Of a stretch of DNA of 64,000 bases, positions 45,556-54,123 are shown one piece after another. Position 1 is the first letter of the stretch, and every line of letters begins with the position of its first letter. The stretch spans positions 62,001 to 126,000 of the forward strand of contig NZ_BDCR01000002.1 of assembly GCF_001618385.1 (NCBI RefSeq). The letters run 5' to 3'. This DNA comes from Paludibacter jiangxiensis. GTDB lineage: Bacteria > Bacteroidota > Bacteroidia > Bacteroidales > Paludibacteraceae. Made by a program: the position numbers and the translations under genes. The notes under the pieces were generated by a model, which was not told the origin of the DNA, did no database searches, and worked only from the letters and a program-made list of their open reading frames with translations.

Positions 45556-47652
45556 TTACTTCGAGTTTTCAGGCGTTTTTAGCCATTTATTCAACCAGTC
45601 GAAGAAGGTGCGTTGCCACAGGATGCCGTTTTGCGGCTTGGTTACCCAGTGGTTTTCGTCGGGGAAGTAGAGGTAGCGCGCCGGAATGCCTCTCAGCACG
45701 GCGGCGTTGTAGGCTGCCATTCCCTGCGAAGCCACGATACGGTAATCCTTTTCGCTGTGAACCACCATAATCGGGGTATCCCATTTGTCGACGAAGCGGT
45801 GGGGTGAGTTGGCATAACTGCGTTGTGCCGTGGGGTTGTTTTTATCCCAGTAGGCACCGCCCAAGTCCCAATTTACAAACCACATCTCTTCGGTTTCGCA
45901 ATATTGCTGTTCCAGATTGAAGATGCCGTCGTGTGCCAAAAAGGCTTTGAAACGTTTGTCGTGGTGACCGGCCAGCCAGTACACCGAAAATCCGCCGTAG
46001 CTGGCACCCACGCAACCCAGATGTTCTTTGTCCACATAGGGTTCTTTGGCAAGTGCGTCAATAGCCGAGAAGTAATCCTTCATGTTCTGTCCGCCGTAGT
46101 CGCCGCTGATCTGTTCGAGCCATTCCTGACCAAAACCGGGCAATCCGCGACGGTTGGGAGCCACCACAATATAACCGTTAGCTGCCATAATCTGCATGTT
46201 CCACCGGTAGCTCCAGAACTGGCTTACCATGCTTTGCGGTCCGCCTTCGCAGAAGAGCAGGGTGGGGTATTTCTTGTTTTTGTCGAAGTTGGGAGGATAA
46301 ATCACCCATGTCAGCATATCCTTGTTGTCGGTGGTTTTAATCCAGCGACCTTCCACGTTGGCAATTTTGAGCTGAGCCATCAGATCTTTGTTCTCGAACG
46401 AGATTTGGGTCTCTTTGCCGTCGGCCGGATTGATCGAGAATATTTCGGTGGGAGCCGACATCGACTGACGCGACCCGATCAGGTTTTTGCCTGCAAGATC
46501 GATGGAGAGATAGTCGTGCACACCTTCGGTCACTCTGCGGATAGCGCCGCTTTTTACGTCAGCCACAAAAATGTCTTCCACGCCGTGGAACGGGCTGATA
46601 AAGTAGAGTTTGCTGTTATCCTTGCTCCAGCAGATGTTGTGAGCGCTCTGGTCGAGCTTTTGGGTATAGTCTTTGGCGGTTTTGGTGGCAAAGTCGTACA
46701 CCATCAGGCGCGACTTGTCCGACTCGTAACCGTCGTGTTCCATGCTCTCCCAGGCAATCTTTTTGCCGTCGGACGAGAATACCGGATTGATATCGTAGCC
46801 CATCATCCCTTCCGAAATGTTTTCGGTGGTTTTGGCGGCAATATCGTAGAGGTAGATGTCCGAATTGGTAGAGAGGGCGTAGGCTTTACCCACCTTTTTG
46901 CGGCAGGTGTAGGCAATCTTTTTGCCGTCGGGCGACCATGCCAGTTGCTCCACGCCACCCATCGGGCGCATGGGCGATTCGAATTGAGTACCCTGCAATA
47001 GGTCGATGTCGTTGCTCAGTTTGCTGCCGTCGAAATCGGCCACGAAAGGATGAGGATAGCTGTCTACCCATTCGTCCCAGTGGCGGTACATCAGGTCTTC
47101 GTTGACGCGGCCCGTTGTCTTGTCGAGTCCGGCAAAGAGTTTCGCCTGCGGGTTCTCTTTTTTGACGGTTTTGATGTAAAGGATGTGTTTGCCGTCGGGC
47201 GCATATTTAAATCCTTCGATGCCGCCGTCAATAGACGAAATCTGTTTGCGATCCTGCCCGTCGAGCGTCATCTCGCAGAACTGGTCGTTGCCATCCTTGT
47301 CGGGATAGGTAAAACCGATGTGCTTGCCGTCGGGGCTGAAAGCCGGACTGCCTTCGCTCTTGGTCGTCTGCGTCAGGCGTTGTACGCCACTGCCGTCGGC
47401 ATTCATCAGGTACAGGTCGGCGTTGCTCTTGTTTTGTTCAACGCTGTAGTAGCGCACGCTGTACAATACTTTTTTGCCGTCGGGCGAAACACTTACATCA
47501 CCCACACGTCCGAAAGCCCAAAGCGCTTCGGGGGTCATCACTCCGTTCTGCACTTTGAAGTCGCTTTTTTCAATCAGCTTAGCTTCGTCTTTTGCATGGG
47601 AAGGAGTTGCGCATAAAGTCATAATCAATAAAGTAAAAATCAGTTGCTTCAT
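45556..47652 (-). CDS. S9 family prolyl-oligopeptidase-like peptidase
   Basis: 698 residues with a signal peptide (ends ATPSHA). The N-terminal half is a WD40-like/TolB beta-propeller with repeated SPDGKK units (VSVSPDGKKVLYSV, FSPDGKHIGF, WSPDGKKIAY, FSSDGKKIAWE). The C-terminal alpha/beta hydrolase has the nucleophile GCVGASYGGFS, Asp in HSEKDYRI and His in DENHW. It cleaves short peptides in the periplasm; such dipeptidyl/acylaminoacyl peptidases are common in amino-acid-using Bacteroidales. It is monocistronic. Confidence 0.93.
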   Translation of the reverse strand: MKQLIFTLLIMTLCATPSHAKDEAKLIEKSDFKVQNGVMTPEALWAFGRVGDVSVSPDGKKVLYSVRYYSVEQNKSNADLYLMNADGSGVQRLTQTTKSEGSPAFSPDGKHIGFTYPDKDGNDQFCEMTLDGQDRKQISSIDGGIEGFKYAPDGKHILYIKTVKKENPQAKLFAGLDKTTGRVNEDLMYRHWDEWVDSYPHPFVADFDGSKLSNDIDLLQGTQFESPMRPMGGVEQLAWSPDGKKIAYTCRKKVGKAYALSTNSDIYLYDIAAKTTENISEGMMGYDINPVFSSDGKKIAWESMEHDGYESDKSRLMVYDFATKTAKDYTQKLDQSAHNICWSKDNSKLYFISPFHGVEDIFVADVKSGAIRRVTEGVHDYLSIDLAGKNLIGSRQSMSAPTEIFSINPADGKETQISFENKDLMAQLKIANVEGRWIKTTDNKDMLTWVIYPPNFDKNKKYPTLLFCEGGPQSMVSQFWSYRWNMQIMAANGYIVVAPNRRGLPGFGQEWLEQISGDYGGQNMKDYFSAIDALAKEPYVDKEHLGCVGASYGGFSVYWLAGHHDKRFKAFLAHDGIFNLEQQYCETEEMWFVNWDLGGAYWDKNNPTAQRSYANSPHRFVDKWDTPIMVVHSEKDYRIVASQGMAAYNAAVLRGIPARYLYFPDENHWVTKPQNGILWQRTFFDWLNKWLKTPENSK

Positions 47653-47724
47653 AAAATGAATTTGAGAATTTCAAAATTTGGGGATGTGAAGATTTGGGGA
47701 TGTGGAAATGGAACTGACAAAATG

Positions 47725-47759
47725 AATTAAGCGCAAATGCGATTGATTTGCGCTTAATT
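47725..47759. terminator. Bidirectional hairpin between manC and S9 peptidase genes
   Basis: AATTAAGCGCAAAT (47725-47738) and ATTTGCGCTTAATT (47746-47759) pair perfectly over 14 bp, downstream of manC on the minus strand. Confidence 0.7.
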
Positions 47760-47797
47760 TTCACATTCTCAAATTCCCAAATTTTCAAATTATCGGG

Positions 47798-48871
47798 TTA
47801 AATATACTCTTCCTTGAATTTTACCTGTGCGTCGGTAACAAATTGCCGGATATGTTGTTCGTTTTCTTTTTTGCAAATCAACAGTACGTTGTTCGACTCG
47901 GCAACGATGTAACCTTCCAGACCATCGATCACCGCCAGTTTGCCCGGTTCGAGCGTCACAACGTTTTCTTTGCTGTTGTAATACTGGGCATTGCACTTGA
48001 GAGTAACGTTTTTGTTGTCGTCTTTGTCTGACAAATCGTAAAGCGAGCCCCAGGTTCCCAGATCAGACCATCCGAAATCGGCCGTCAGCACATACACATT
48101 GTCGGCCTTTTCCATTACGCCGTAGTCGATGGAAATGTTGTGGCACGAAGGAAAAGCTTCGTTGATAAATTCCTGCTCTTTGTCAGTGTTATAAAATTCC
48201 TGGCCTTGCGAAAATTTTTGGTGCATTTCGGGCAGCAGCTTTTCAAAGGCGGCATCAATCGTCTGAAGATTCCAGAGGAACATGCCGGAGTTCCAGAAAA
48301 ACTCTCCACTCTTCAGGAATACCTTGGCTAATTCCAGATCAGGCTTTTCTGTGAAAGTCATTACTTTGCGAAGCGGACCTTTTCCGTCAGCAATCTGGAT
48401 ATAACCGTAACCGGTTTCGGGACGGCTCGGTTTGATGCCCAAAGTCAGCAGGCAATCGTTCTTTTCGATAAAATCCAGTCCTGTTTTGATAATAGAACCA
48501 AACTCATCTTCTTTCAGAATCAGGTGGTCTGATGGAGAAACAATAATATTGGCTTTGTCGGTTTGCGATTTGATGCGGTGTACGGCGTAAGCTATACAGG
48601 GAGCTGTATTGCGGCGGCAGGGTTCCAATAATACCTGATCGGCTGAAATTTCAGGAAGTTGTTCAAGTATAAGGTCTTTGTAGATTACATTCGAGACTAT
48701 AAGAATGTTTTGTGCCGGCACAAATTTGCTGAAGCGGTCAAAAGTCATTTGCAGGAGAGAGCGTCCGGTGCCAAAAAAGTCGAGAAACTGTTTGGGGCGA
48801 TTGTTTCGGCTGAACGGCCAGAAACGGCTGCCGATTCCGCCTGCCATGATGATACAATAATTATTTTCCAT
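47798..48871 (-). CDS. manC: Mannose-1-phosphate guanylyltransferase
   Basis: 357 residues, a monofunctional GDP-mannose pyrophosphorylase. The nucleotide-binding signature is GGIGSRFWPFSRNNRPKQFLD near residues 11-31; VSPSDHLI and FTEKPDLELA are further family motifs. It makes GDP-mannose from mannose-1-phosphate and GTP for cell-surface glycans. The start at 48871 is preferred to an upstream alternative at 48886. A well-spaced promoter lies 53 bp upstream. Confidence 0.93.
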   Translation of the reverse strand: MENNYCIIMAGGIGSRFWPFSRNNRPKQFLDFFGTGRSLLQMTFDRFSKFVPAQNILIVSNVIYKDLILEQLPEISADQVLLEPCRRNTAPCIAYAVHRIKSQTDKANIIVSPSDHLILKEDEFGSIIKTGLDFIEKNDCLLTLGIKPSRPETGYGYIQIADGKGPLRKVMTFTEKPDLELAKVFLKSGEFFWNSGMFLWNLQTIDAAFEKLLPEMHQKFSQGQEFYNTDKEQEFINEAFPSCHNISIDYGVMEKADNVYVLTADFGWSDLGTWGSLYDLSDKDDNKNVTLKCNAQYYNSKENVVTLEPGKLAVIDGLEGYIVAESNNVLLICKKENEQHIRQFVTDAQVKFKEEYI

Positions 48872-48923
48872 AGTTTTTTTAACCAATTGAATATAAGATT
48901 GTTGTTTTATGTTGGTTATGCAA

Positions 48924-48955
48924 GCAAAGTTACACTATTTTTTGTATCAACACAA
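48924..48955 (-). promoter_or_regulatory. Promoter of manC
   Basis: The minus-strand -7 box TAACTTTG (48924-48931) has a TTTG element (48952-48955) 20 nt upstream. This is nearly ideal for the Bacteroidetes housekeeping promoter. Confidence 0.7.
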
Positions 48956-49069
48956 AGTGATAGTTTAATTTTTAATACATGATATACTCTTTTGGAAAAC
49001 AGTAAGGTATGATTCGTCTTGTGTAGCTGAAAGTGAACCCGGATTCAAAACTGAAAGCATCCGTTGTTA

Positions 49070-49140
49070 AGTCATGTCCGACCTTTCAGGTCGTGTCGGT
49101 AGAAGCTTGTCTTCTCGCAGGTCGCCGACCTGTGGTTATG
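49070..49140. repeat. CCGACC/GGTCGG palindromes
   Basis: GTCCGACCTTTCAGGTCGTGTCGG near 49076-49099 (arms only) and CAGGTCGCCGACCTG near 49118-49132 are REP-like hairpins in the 520-bp divergent gap between manC and patB. A 72-codon frame across them is not a gene. Confidence 0.55.
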
Positions 49141-49360
49141 CAAATAAGGCTTTTCAAGCCATTTTATCTGCATGTTTGTTATGTAAGGAGTTGTGTCAAA
49201 CCTGATAACTATATTATGATCATCCGCAGAATCACCCAAGAGGTTTCATAAGACAACGTCGTAACCCAAAAATAACGCTGGAACTCATCGGGGTGTAAGT
49301 TCGTTTTGTAATTAATAGACGCTTCAAGCGAAAATATAAGGATTTCCGCTTCAAAAACAG

Positions 49361-49368
49361 TAAATTTG
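49361..49368 (+). promoter_or_regulatory. -7 box TAAATTTG for patB
   Basis: A perfect TAnnTTTG, 24 bp before the ATG. Confidence 0.6.
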
Positions 49369-49391
49369 CTCTTCATAAATTAGACAAGACA

Positions 49392-50561
49392 ATGAAATAT
49401 AATTTTGACGAGCAAATAGACAGAGAAAATACGAGTTGTTATAAATACGATTTGAGAGAAAAGGTGTTTGGTACAGAAAACGTGATACCCATGTGGGTGG
49501 CGGATATGGATTTCCGTACGCCACGATTCATTACCGATGCTTTGAAAGAACGCCTTGAACACGAGATTCTTGGGTATACTGTGCCGCCTCTCAGTTTGAA
49601 AAAAATATGCGCCGACTGGCAAAAGCGCCGTTACGGTTGGGATGCAAATCCGGAGTGGTTCGGTTTTGTGCCGGGCATCGTAACGGGATTGGGTTTTGCG
49701 GTGAATACGTTTACACAGCCCGGCGATAAGGTAATTGTGCAACCACCGGTGTATCCTCCTTTCTTTAAGGTGCCGAACGGTAACGGTCGTGAAGTGGTTT
49801 ACAATCCTTTGAAAGAGGTGAATGGTCGTTATGAGATGGATTTCGATCTGCTGGAGAAACAGCTGAGCGATAACGCGAAGTTATTTATTCTCTGTCATCC
49901 GCACAATCCCGGTGGACGGGTGTGGAATCGGGAAACGCTTGAAAGACTCGCCGAAATGTGTGCGTCGAAAGGCGTTTTGATTATTTCCGACGAAATTCAT
50001 GCCGATATGACCTATCACGCTTTTCAGCATATACCCTTTGCATCCATTTCGGAAACGGCGCGCGATAATTCGGTAACCTTTATGTCGCCGAGCAAAACCT
50101 TTAACGTGCCGGGACTGATCAATTCGTATTATGTGATTCCGAATCCGGCCTTGCGTCGTAAATTTGAAACGGCGATGGAGCATGTCGATTTGCATGTGAA
50201 CCTGTTTGGATTTGTTGCTACGGAAGCGGCTTATACACAGGGTGAAGAGTGGCTCGGTCAGATGGTGGATTATCTGGAAGGAAATGCCCGAACAGTTGTT
50301 GATTACTGCGATAAAAATATTCCGGGAGTAAAAGCCATGATGCCCGAATCTTCTTTTTTGGTGTGGATCGACTTTGCGGAACTGGGCCTAAGTAACGAAG
50401 CTTTGCGAAAACTGATTATCGACAAAGCCGGGCTTGGATTGAATGACGGACCAACATTCGGTCCAGGAGGAGACGGCCATCAACGCATTAATGTGGGTTG
50501 TCCCCGCGCGTTGGTAGTAGAAGCCATGGAACGCATCGAAAAAGCGGTGAAGGCAATGTGA
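49392..50561 (+). CDS. patB: PatB/MalY-type cystathionine beta-lyase (PLP)
   Basis: 389 residues, fold type I aminotransferase. VIPMWVADMDF and HPHNPGGRVWNRETL are family motifs; the PLP lysine is in FMSPSKTFNVPGL and the substrate arginine lies near GGDGHQRINVGCPR. By family it cleaves C-S bonds in cystathionine or cysteine conjugates to give ammonia, pyruvate and a thiol. It is monocistronic with its own promoter. MalY from E. coli is the best-known relative. Confidence 0.9.
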   Translation: MKYNFDEQIDRENTSCYKYDLREKVFGTENVIPMWVADMDFRTPRFITDALKERLEHEILGYTVPPLSLKKICADWQKRRYGWDANPEWFGFVPGIVTGLGFAVNTFTQPGDKVIVQPPVYPPFFKVPNGNGREVVYNPLKEVNGRYEMDFDLLEKQLSDNAKLFILCHPHNPGGRVWNRETLERLAEMCASKGVLIISDEIHADMTYHAFQHIPFASISETARDNSVTFMSPSKTFNVPGLINSYYVIPNPALRRKFETAMEHVDLHVNLFGFVATEAAYTQGEEWLGQMVDYLEGNARTVVDYCDKNIPGVKAMMPESSFLVWIDFAELGLSNEALRKLIIDKAGLGLNDGPTFGPGGDGHQRINVGCPRALVVEAMERIEKAVKAM

Positions 50562-50689
50562 TAATGTGCCAATATGAAAATGGAATCTTGGAATTTGAAA
50601 CATGGGATTTTGAAATCACAAACTTCTAGGCCACAGATTCCTAAGTGGTAAATCGTAAATGTCTATCGGATAGTTTGCTTACATGTTTG

Positions 50690-50885
50690 TCCTGTAGGGA
50701 CTCACTATGAATAACCCCGTACGTAGTGCGGGGAAAGAGAGAACAATCGCAGGTATCAACCCTGTGAGGGTTGACTATGGTTAACAATCGAATCGGGCAA
50801 CCCACTATGGGGTTGAGGGGTCTGCTTATCGTCTGCCGTGCGTTACACGCACGGTTATTTAAAGTCAACCCTTTACAGGGTTAAA
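50690..50885. repeat. Cluster of ACCC-N-GGGT palindromes
   Basis: At least five hairpins in 190 bp: ACCCCGTACGTAGTGCGGGG near 50714, CAACCCTGTGAGGGTTG near 50758, CAACCCACTATGGGGTTG near 50799, GCCGTGCGTTACACGCACGG near 50835 and CAACCCTTTACAGGGTT near 50865. There is no gene in this gap (50562-50921). Confidence 0.7.
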
Positions 50886-50921
50886 TTGTAAATCGTAAAT
50901 GTCTAAATTGTATATTCACCT

Positions 50922-51185
50922 ATGCCAAAACTAACATTATTTATACAGGAAACCTGTCCGTTTTGTCGCCGGGCGTTGAGCTATATCGACGAACTGAAAA
51001 AGGACGGAGCATACCAGGAAATTGAACTCGAAATTGTGGACGAGAACATAGAAAAAGAGCGCGCCGATTCTTTCGATTATTACTATGTGCCGACTTTTTA
51101 TCTCGGAGATGAAAAGCTGCATGAAGGTGGAATTTATCAGGAAGAGGTAAAAGCTTTGTTCGACGATGTCCTGAAACGGAGTTGA
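50922..51185 (+). CDS. Glutaredoxin-like thioredoxin-fold protein
   Basis: 87 residues. A redox-active C12-P-F-C15 motif follows the first strand, and YVPTFYLGDEKLHEGG holds the cis-proline (VPT) and the GG of the glutathione pocket. It probably reduces disulfides or mixed disulfides in the cytoplasm. It stands alone before the palindrome cluster at 51213. Confidence 0.85.
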   Translation: MPKLTLFIQETCPFCRRALSYIDELKKDGAYQEIELEIVDENIEKERADSFDYYYVPTFYLGDEKLHEGGIYQEEVKALFDDVLKRS

Positions 51186-51212
51186 AGGCAGGTTTGACGA
51201 TCATTCCTGTCT

Positions 51213-51385
51213 GGGGTTAAACCCAAATTGATCAATAGAAAAATTTCTATTGATCAATCGACGATTTTTGCAGATTACCTGCAAAAATATCGGGGTTAAC
51301 CCTGACAAAAATATTATTTTTCGTCAGCCCTTCGGGCAAATTCCGCTGTTACGGAATTTGGGTTAAACCGACTTAAACGGTTTAT
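51213..51385. repeat. Nested palindrome cluster upstream of lysC
   Basis: The outer arms GGTTAAACCCAAATT (51215-51229) and AATTTGGGTTAAACC (51355-51369) pair perfectly over 15 bp. Between them lie six further hairpins: 51228-51257 (14-bp perfect arms, 2-nt loop), 51262-51292, 51293-51302 (GGGTTAACCC), 51303-51326, 51327-51337 (GCCCTTCGGGC) and 51338-51359. GGGTTAA recurs about every 75 bp. It lies before the lysC -7 box. Confidence 0.85.
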
Positions 51386-51424
51386 TTTGTTCGCTTTTTT
51401 GCCTTGAAAGTCGGGGAAAAAGGT

Positions 51425-51432
51425 TATATTTG
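51425..51432 (+). promoter_or_regulatory. -7 box TATATTTG for lysC
   Basis: A perfect TAnnTTTG, 45 bp before the lysC ATG and after the palindrome cluster, so the cluster is not part of the mRNA started here. Confidence 0.6.
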
Positions 51433-51476
51433 CATGATTTTTCAAAAACAAACAGAACACCACTATTTTTCAGAAA

Positions 51477-52787
51477 ATGAAGGTATTAAAATTTGGAGGA
51501 ACGTCTGTAGGGTCGGCTCAACGCTTCAAGGATGTTGCAAAGTTGATTTGTGATGGTAATCAAAATCTTGTAGTACTGTCGGCTATGTCGGGCACAACCA
51601 ACACTTTGGTGGAAATATCAGACTATTTCTACAAAAAGAATCCGGTAGGAGCCCTGGAAGTAATCAACGCGCTGGAAAAAAAGTATTTGAATACAACCAA
51701 AGAACTTTATGCTGCTGACGAAACCAGACAAGAAGCAGAAGTTGAAATAAAAAAACTGCTTAATTATATCCGTACATTCTCGAAAAGTATTTTTACTCTT
51801 TTCGAAGAAAAAATCATTCTGGCTCAGGGCGAAATGCTCTCAACCACGATGATGAACATTTATCTGAAAGAAATCGGTGTGAAATCGGTTTTGTTGCCGG
51901 CTCTGGAAATGGTGAAGACCGATAAAAACGGCGAACCGGACAATGTATACATCCGCGAGAATATTGCAAAACAATTGCAGTTGAATCCTGATGCGGAAAT
52001 CTATATCACACAGGGGTATATCTGTCGTAATTTCTATGGCGAAATCGACAACCTGCAACGCGGAGGCAGTGATTATACCGCATCTTTGCTGGGAGCTGCT
52101 ATCGATGCTGAAGAAGTTCAGATCTGGACTGATATCGACGGTATGCACAATAACGATCCCCGTTTTGTGGAAGGTACCAAGCCGGTTCGTAATCTGCATT
52201 TCGAAGAAGCTGCCGAGTTGGCTTATTTCGGTGCTAAAATTCTTCACCCGACATGTGTGTTGCCCGCTAAACTGAGCAATATTCCCGTTCGTCTTTTGAA
52301 TACGATGGATCCTACAGCTCCGGGTACACTTATCTCGAACGAAACAGAACACGGGAAAATCAAGGCTGTAGCTGCAAAAGATGGGATTACCGCGATAAAA
52401 ATCAAATCGGGCCGTATGTTGCTGGCTTATGGTTTTATGCGTAAAGTATTCGAGATTTTCGAAAGCTATCAGACTCCGGTCGATCTTGTTACTACTTCTG
52501 AAGTTGGCGTTTCTGTTACAATTGATAAGACCAAACATCTCGAAGAGATCGTTAACGACCTGAAGAAGCTGGGAACGGTGACCGTTGAAAAAGATATGGT
52601 GATTATCTGTGTCGTTGGCGACCTGTATCACGAATACGTAGGTCTTCAGGCTATCGTGGTGAACGCCCTCAAAGATGTTCCGGTTCGCATGGTTTCTTAC
52701 GGAGGAAGTAATTATAACATTTCATTCCTTGTTAATAAAGACGATAAAATTAAAGCTCTTCAGGCACTGCAATCTATCTTTGAATAA
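51477..52787 (+). CDS. lysC: Aspartate kinase
   Basis: 436 residues, monofunctional. It begins VLKFGGTSVGSAQRF (kinase signature), has GGSDYTASLLGAA and TDIDGMHNNDPR for aspartate/ATP binding, and two ACT domains at the C-terminus (about 300-436) that give feedback control by lysine or threonine. It makes aspartyl phosphate, the entry to lysine, threonine and methionine. lysA follows 121 bp downstream, with a hairpin between them. Confidence 0.95.
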   Translation: MKVLKFGGTSVGSAQRFKDVAKLICDGNQNLVVLSAMSGTTNTLVEISDYFYKKNPVGALEVINALEKKYLNTTKELYAADETRQEAEVEIKKLLNYIRTFSKSIFTLFEEKIILAQGEMLSTTMMNIYLKEIGVKSVLLPALEMVKTDKNGEPDNVYIRENIAKQLQLNPDAEIYITQGYICRNFYGEIDNLQRGGSDYTASLLGAAIDAEEVQIWTDIDGMHNNDPRFVEGTKPVRNLHFEEAAELAYFGAKILHPTCVLPAKLSNIPVRLLNTMDPTAPGTLISNETEHGKIKAVAAKDGITAIKIKSGRMLLAYGFMRKVFEIFESYQTPVDLVTTSEVGVSVTIDKTKHLEEIVNDLKKLGTVTVEKDMVIICVVGDLYHEYVGLQAIVVNALKDVPVRMVSYGGSNYNISFLVNKDDKIKALQALQSIFE

Positions 52788-52810
52788 TTATTTGCTAATA
52801 AACTAATTCG

Positions 52811-52864
52811 CCAATATGTCAATTAGCTGGTTCCACTGAATCTGATAATTGGCATATTGGTTTT
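52811..52864 (+). terminator. Hairpin between lysC and lysA
   Basis: CCAATATGTCAATTA (52811-52825) and TAATTGGCATATTGG (52846-52860) pair over 15 bp with one mismatch, then TTTTG. It may partly terminate lysC transcription. Confidence 0.6.
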
Positions 52865-52908
52865 GCTAAAAGCTGTTTGGTGCGTTGGCATATTAAAATA
52901 TAGAATCT

Positions 52909-54066
52909 ATGGTAAAAGGATCTTTTCCTGTCGATAAACTGAGGGTGGTTGAAACACCCTTTTATTTTTATGATCTGCAGTTGTTGAAGCAGAACCTTGA
53001 GGCTGCCAAAACAGAAGCCGAACGCTATGGCTATCATGTTCATTATGCGGTGAAAGCAAATGCTAACGACCGTATTCTCGAAACTATAGCTAAGGCCGGT
53101 TTCGGTGCAGATTGTGTGAGTGGTGGAGAAGTGGAAGCTTCTATCAAAGCCGGTTTTCCTGCAGGCAAAGTGGTATTTGCCGGAGTCGGTAAAGCCGACT
53201 GGGAAATCAACCTCGGACTTGACAACGATATTTTCTGTTTCAATGCAGAATCGATTCCCGAACTGGAAGTGATTGACGAACTGGCCGCCGCCAAAGGCAA
53301 GAAAGCCCGTGTGGCTCTGCGTATCAATCCGAATGTGGATGCTCATACTCACCACTATATCACTACCGGCCTGAACGAAAATAAGTTCGGCTTCAATATG
53401 GAGGATATGAGCAAGGTGGTGGATTTGCTTAAAACTCTTACCAATGTAGAACTGGTTGGAATTCATTTTCATATCGGTTCTCAAATCACGGATATGTGTC
53501 CGTTTCAGAACCTCTGCGTTCGGGTGAATGAAATTCAGGATTTCTTCGAACAAAAAGGGTTCAAACTGGAGCACGTCAATGTTGGAGGAGGATTGGGAAT
53601 TAATTACCAACATCCTAACCATGTTCCTATTTCTGATTTTGAGGCATACTTCAAGGTGTTTCATAATCATCTGCAATTGCGCCCCCGTCAACAGCTTCAC
53701 TTCGAGCTGGGACGTGCCATGGTGGCTTCTTGCGGTAGCCTGATCACTAAGGTGCTCTATGTGAAAGAAGGAACTACCAAAAAATTCGCGATTGTGGATG
53801 CCGGTATGACCGACCTGATTCGTCCTGCTCTTTATCAGGCATATCACCATATCGAAAATATTACATCCGACGAGCCATTTGAACCGTATGATGTTGTGGG
53901 CCCGATTTGCGAATCGTCCGATACATTTGGAACAGCACGTATGCTCAACGGAACAAAACGCGGAGATTTGATTGCTCTTCGTTCTGCAGGTGCATATGGC
54001 GAAATTATGGCATCCCGCTATAACCTGAGAAAATTGCCCGGAGTTTATTATTCCGATCAGGATTGA
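52909..54066 (+). CDS. lysA: Diaminopimelate decarboxylase
   Basis: 385 residues, fold type III PLP enzyme. K49 in VHYAVKANAN binds PLP, HIGSQITD and NVGGGLGINY bind the phosphate, and the C-terminal barrel has PICESSDTF where the catalytic Cys lies. It converts meso-diaminopimelate to lysine. With lysC just upstream it forms a lysine-biosynthesis pair, as in many Bacteroidetes. The glycosyltransferase gene starts 57 bp later and may be co-transcribed. Confidence 0.94.
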   Translation: MVKGSFPVDKLRVVETPFYFYDLQLLKQNLEAAKTEAERYGYHVHYAVKANANDRILETIAKAGFGADCVSGGEVEASIKAGFPAGKVVFAGVGKADWEINLGLDNDIFCFNAESIPELEVIDELAAAKGKKARVALRINPNVDAHTHHYITTGLNENKFGFNMEDMSKVVDLLKTLTNVELVGIHFHIGSQITDMCPFQNLCVRVNEIQDFFEQKGFKLEHVNVGGGLGINYQHPNHVPISDFEAYFKVFHNHLQLRPRQQLHFELGRAMVASCGSLITKVLYVKEGTTKKFAIVDAGMTDLIRPALYQAYHHIENITSDEPFEPYDVVGPICESSDTFGTARMLNGTKRGDLIALRSAGAYGEIMASRYNLRKLPGVYYSDQD

Positions 54067-54123
54067 ATTTTGGAAAGGACAGGCAATCAACTGAAAAAAT
54101 AAATTTGCTGAAGATAAATCGAG

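Noticed and set aside
49033-49251. 72-codon open frame before patB
   Set aside because: It is made of CCGACC/GGTCGG hairpin repeats.
50690-50885. Possible CRISPR array
   Set aside because: Units are hairpins with unequal spacing and differing loops, with no constant repeat of 24-40 bp and no cas genes in the window.
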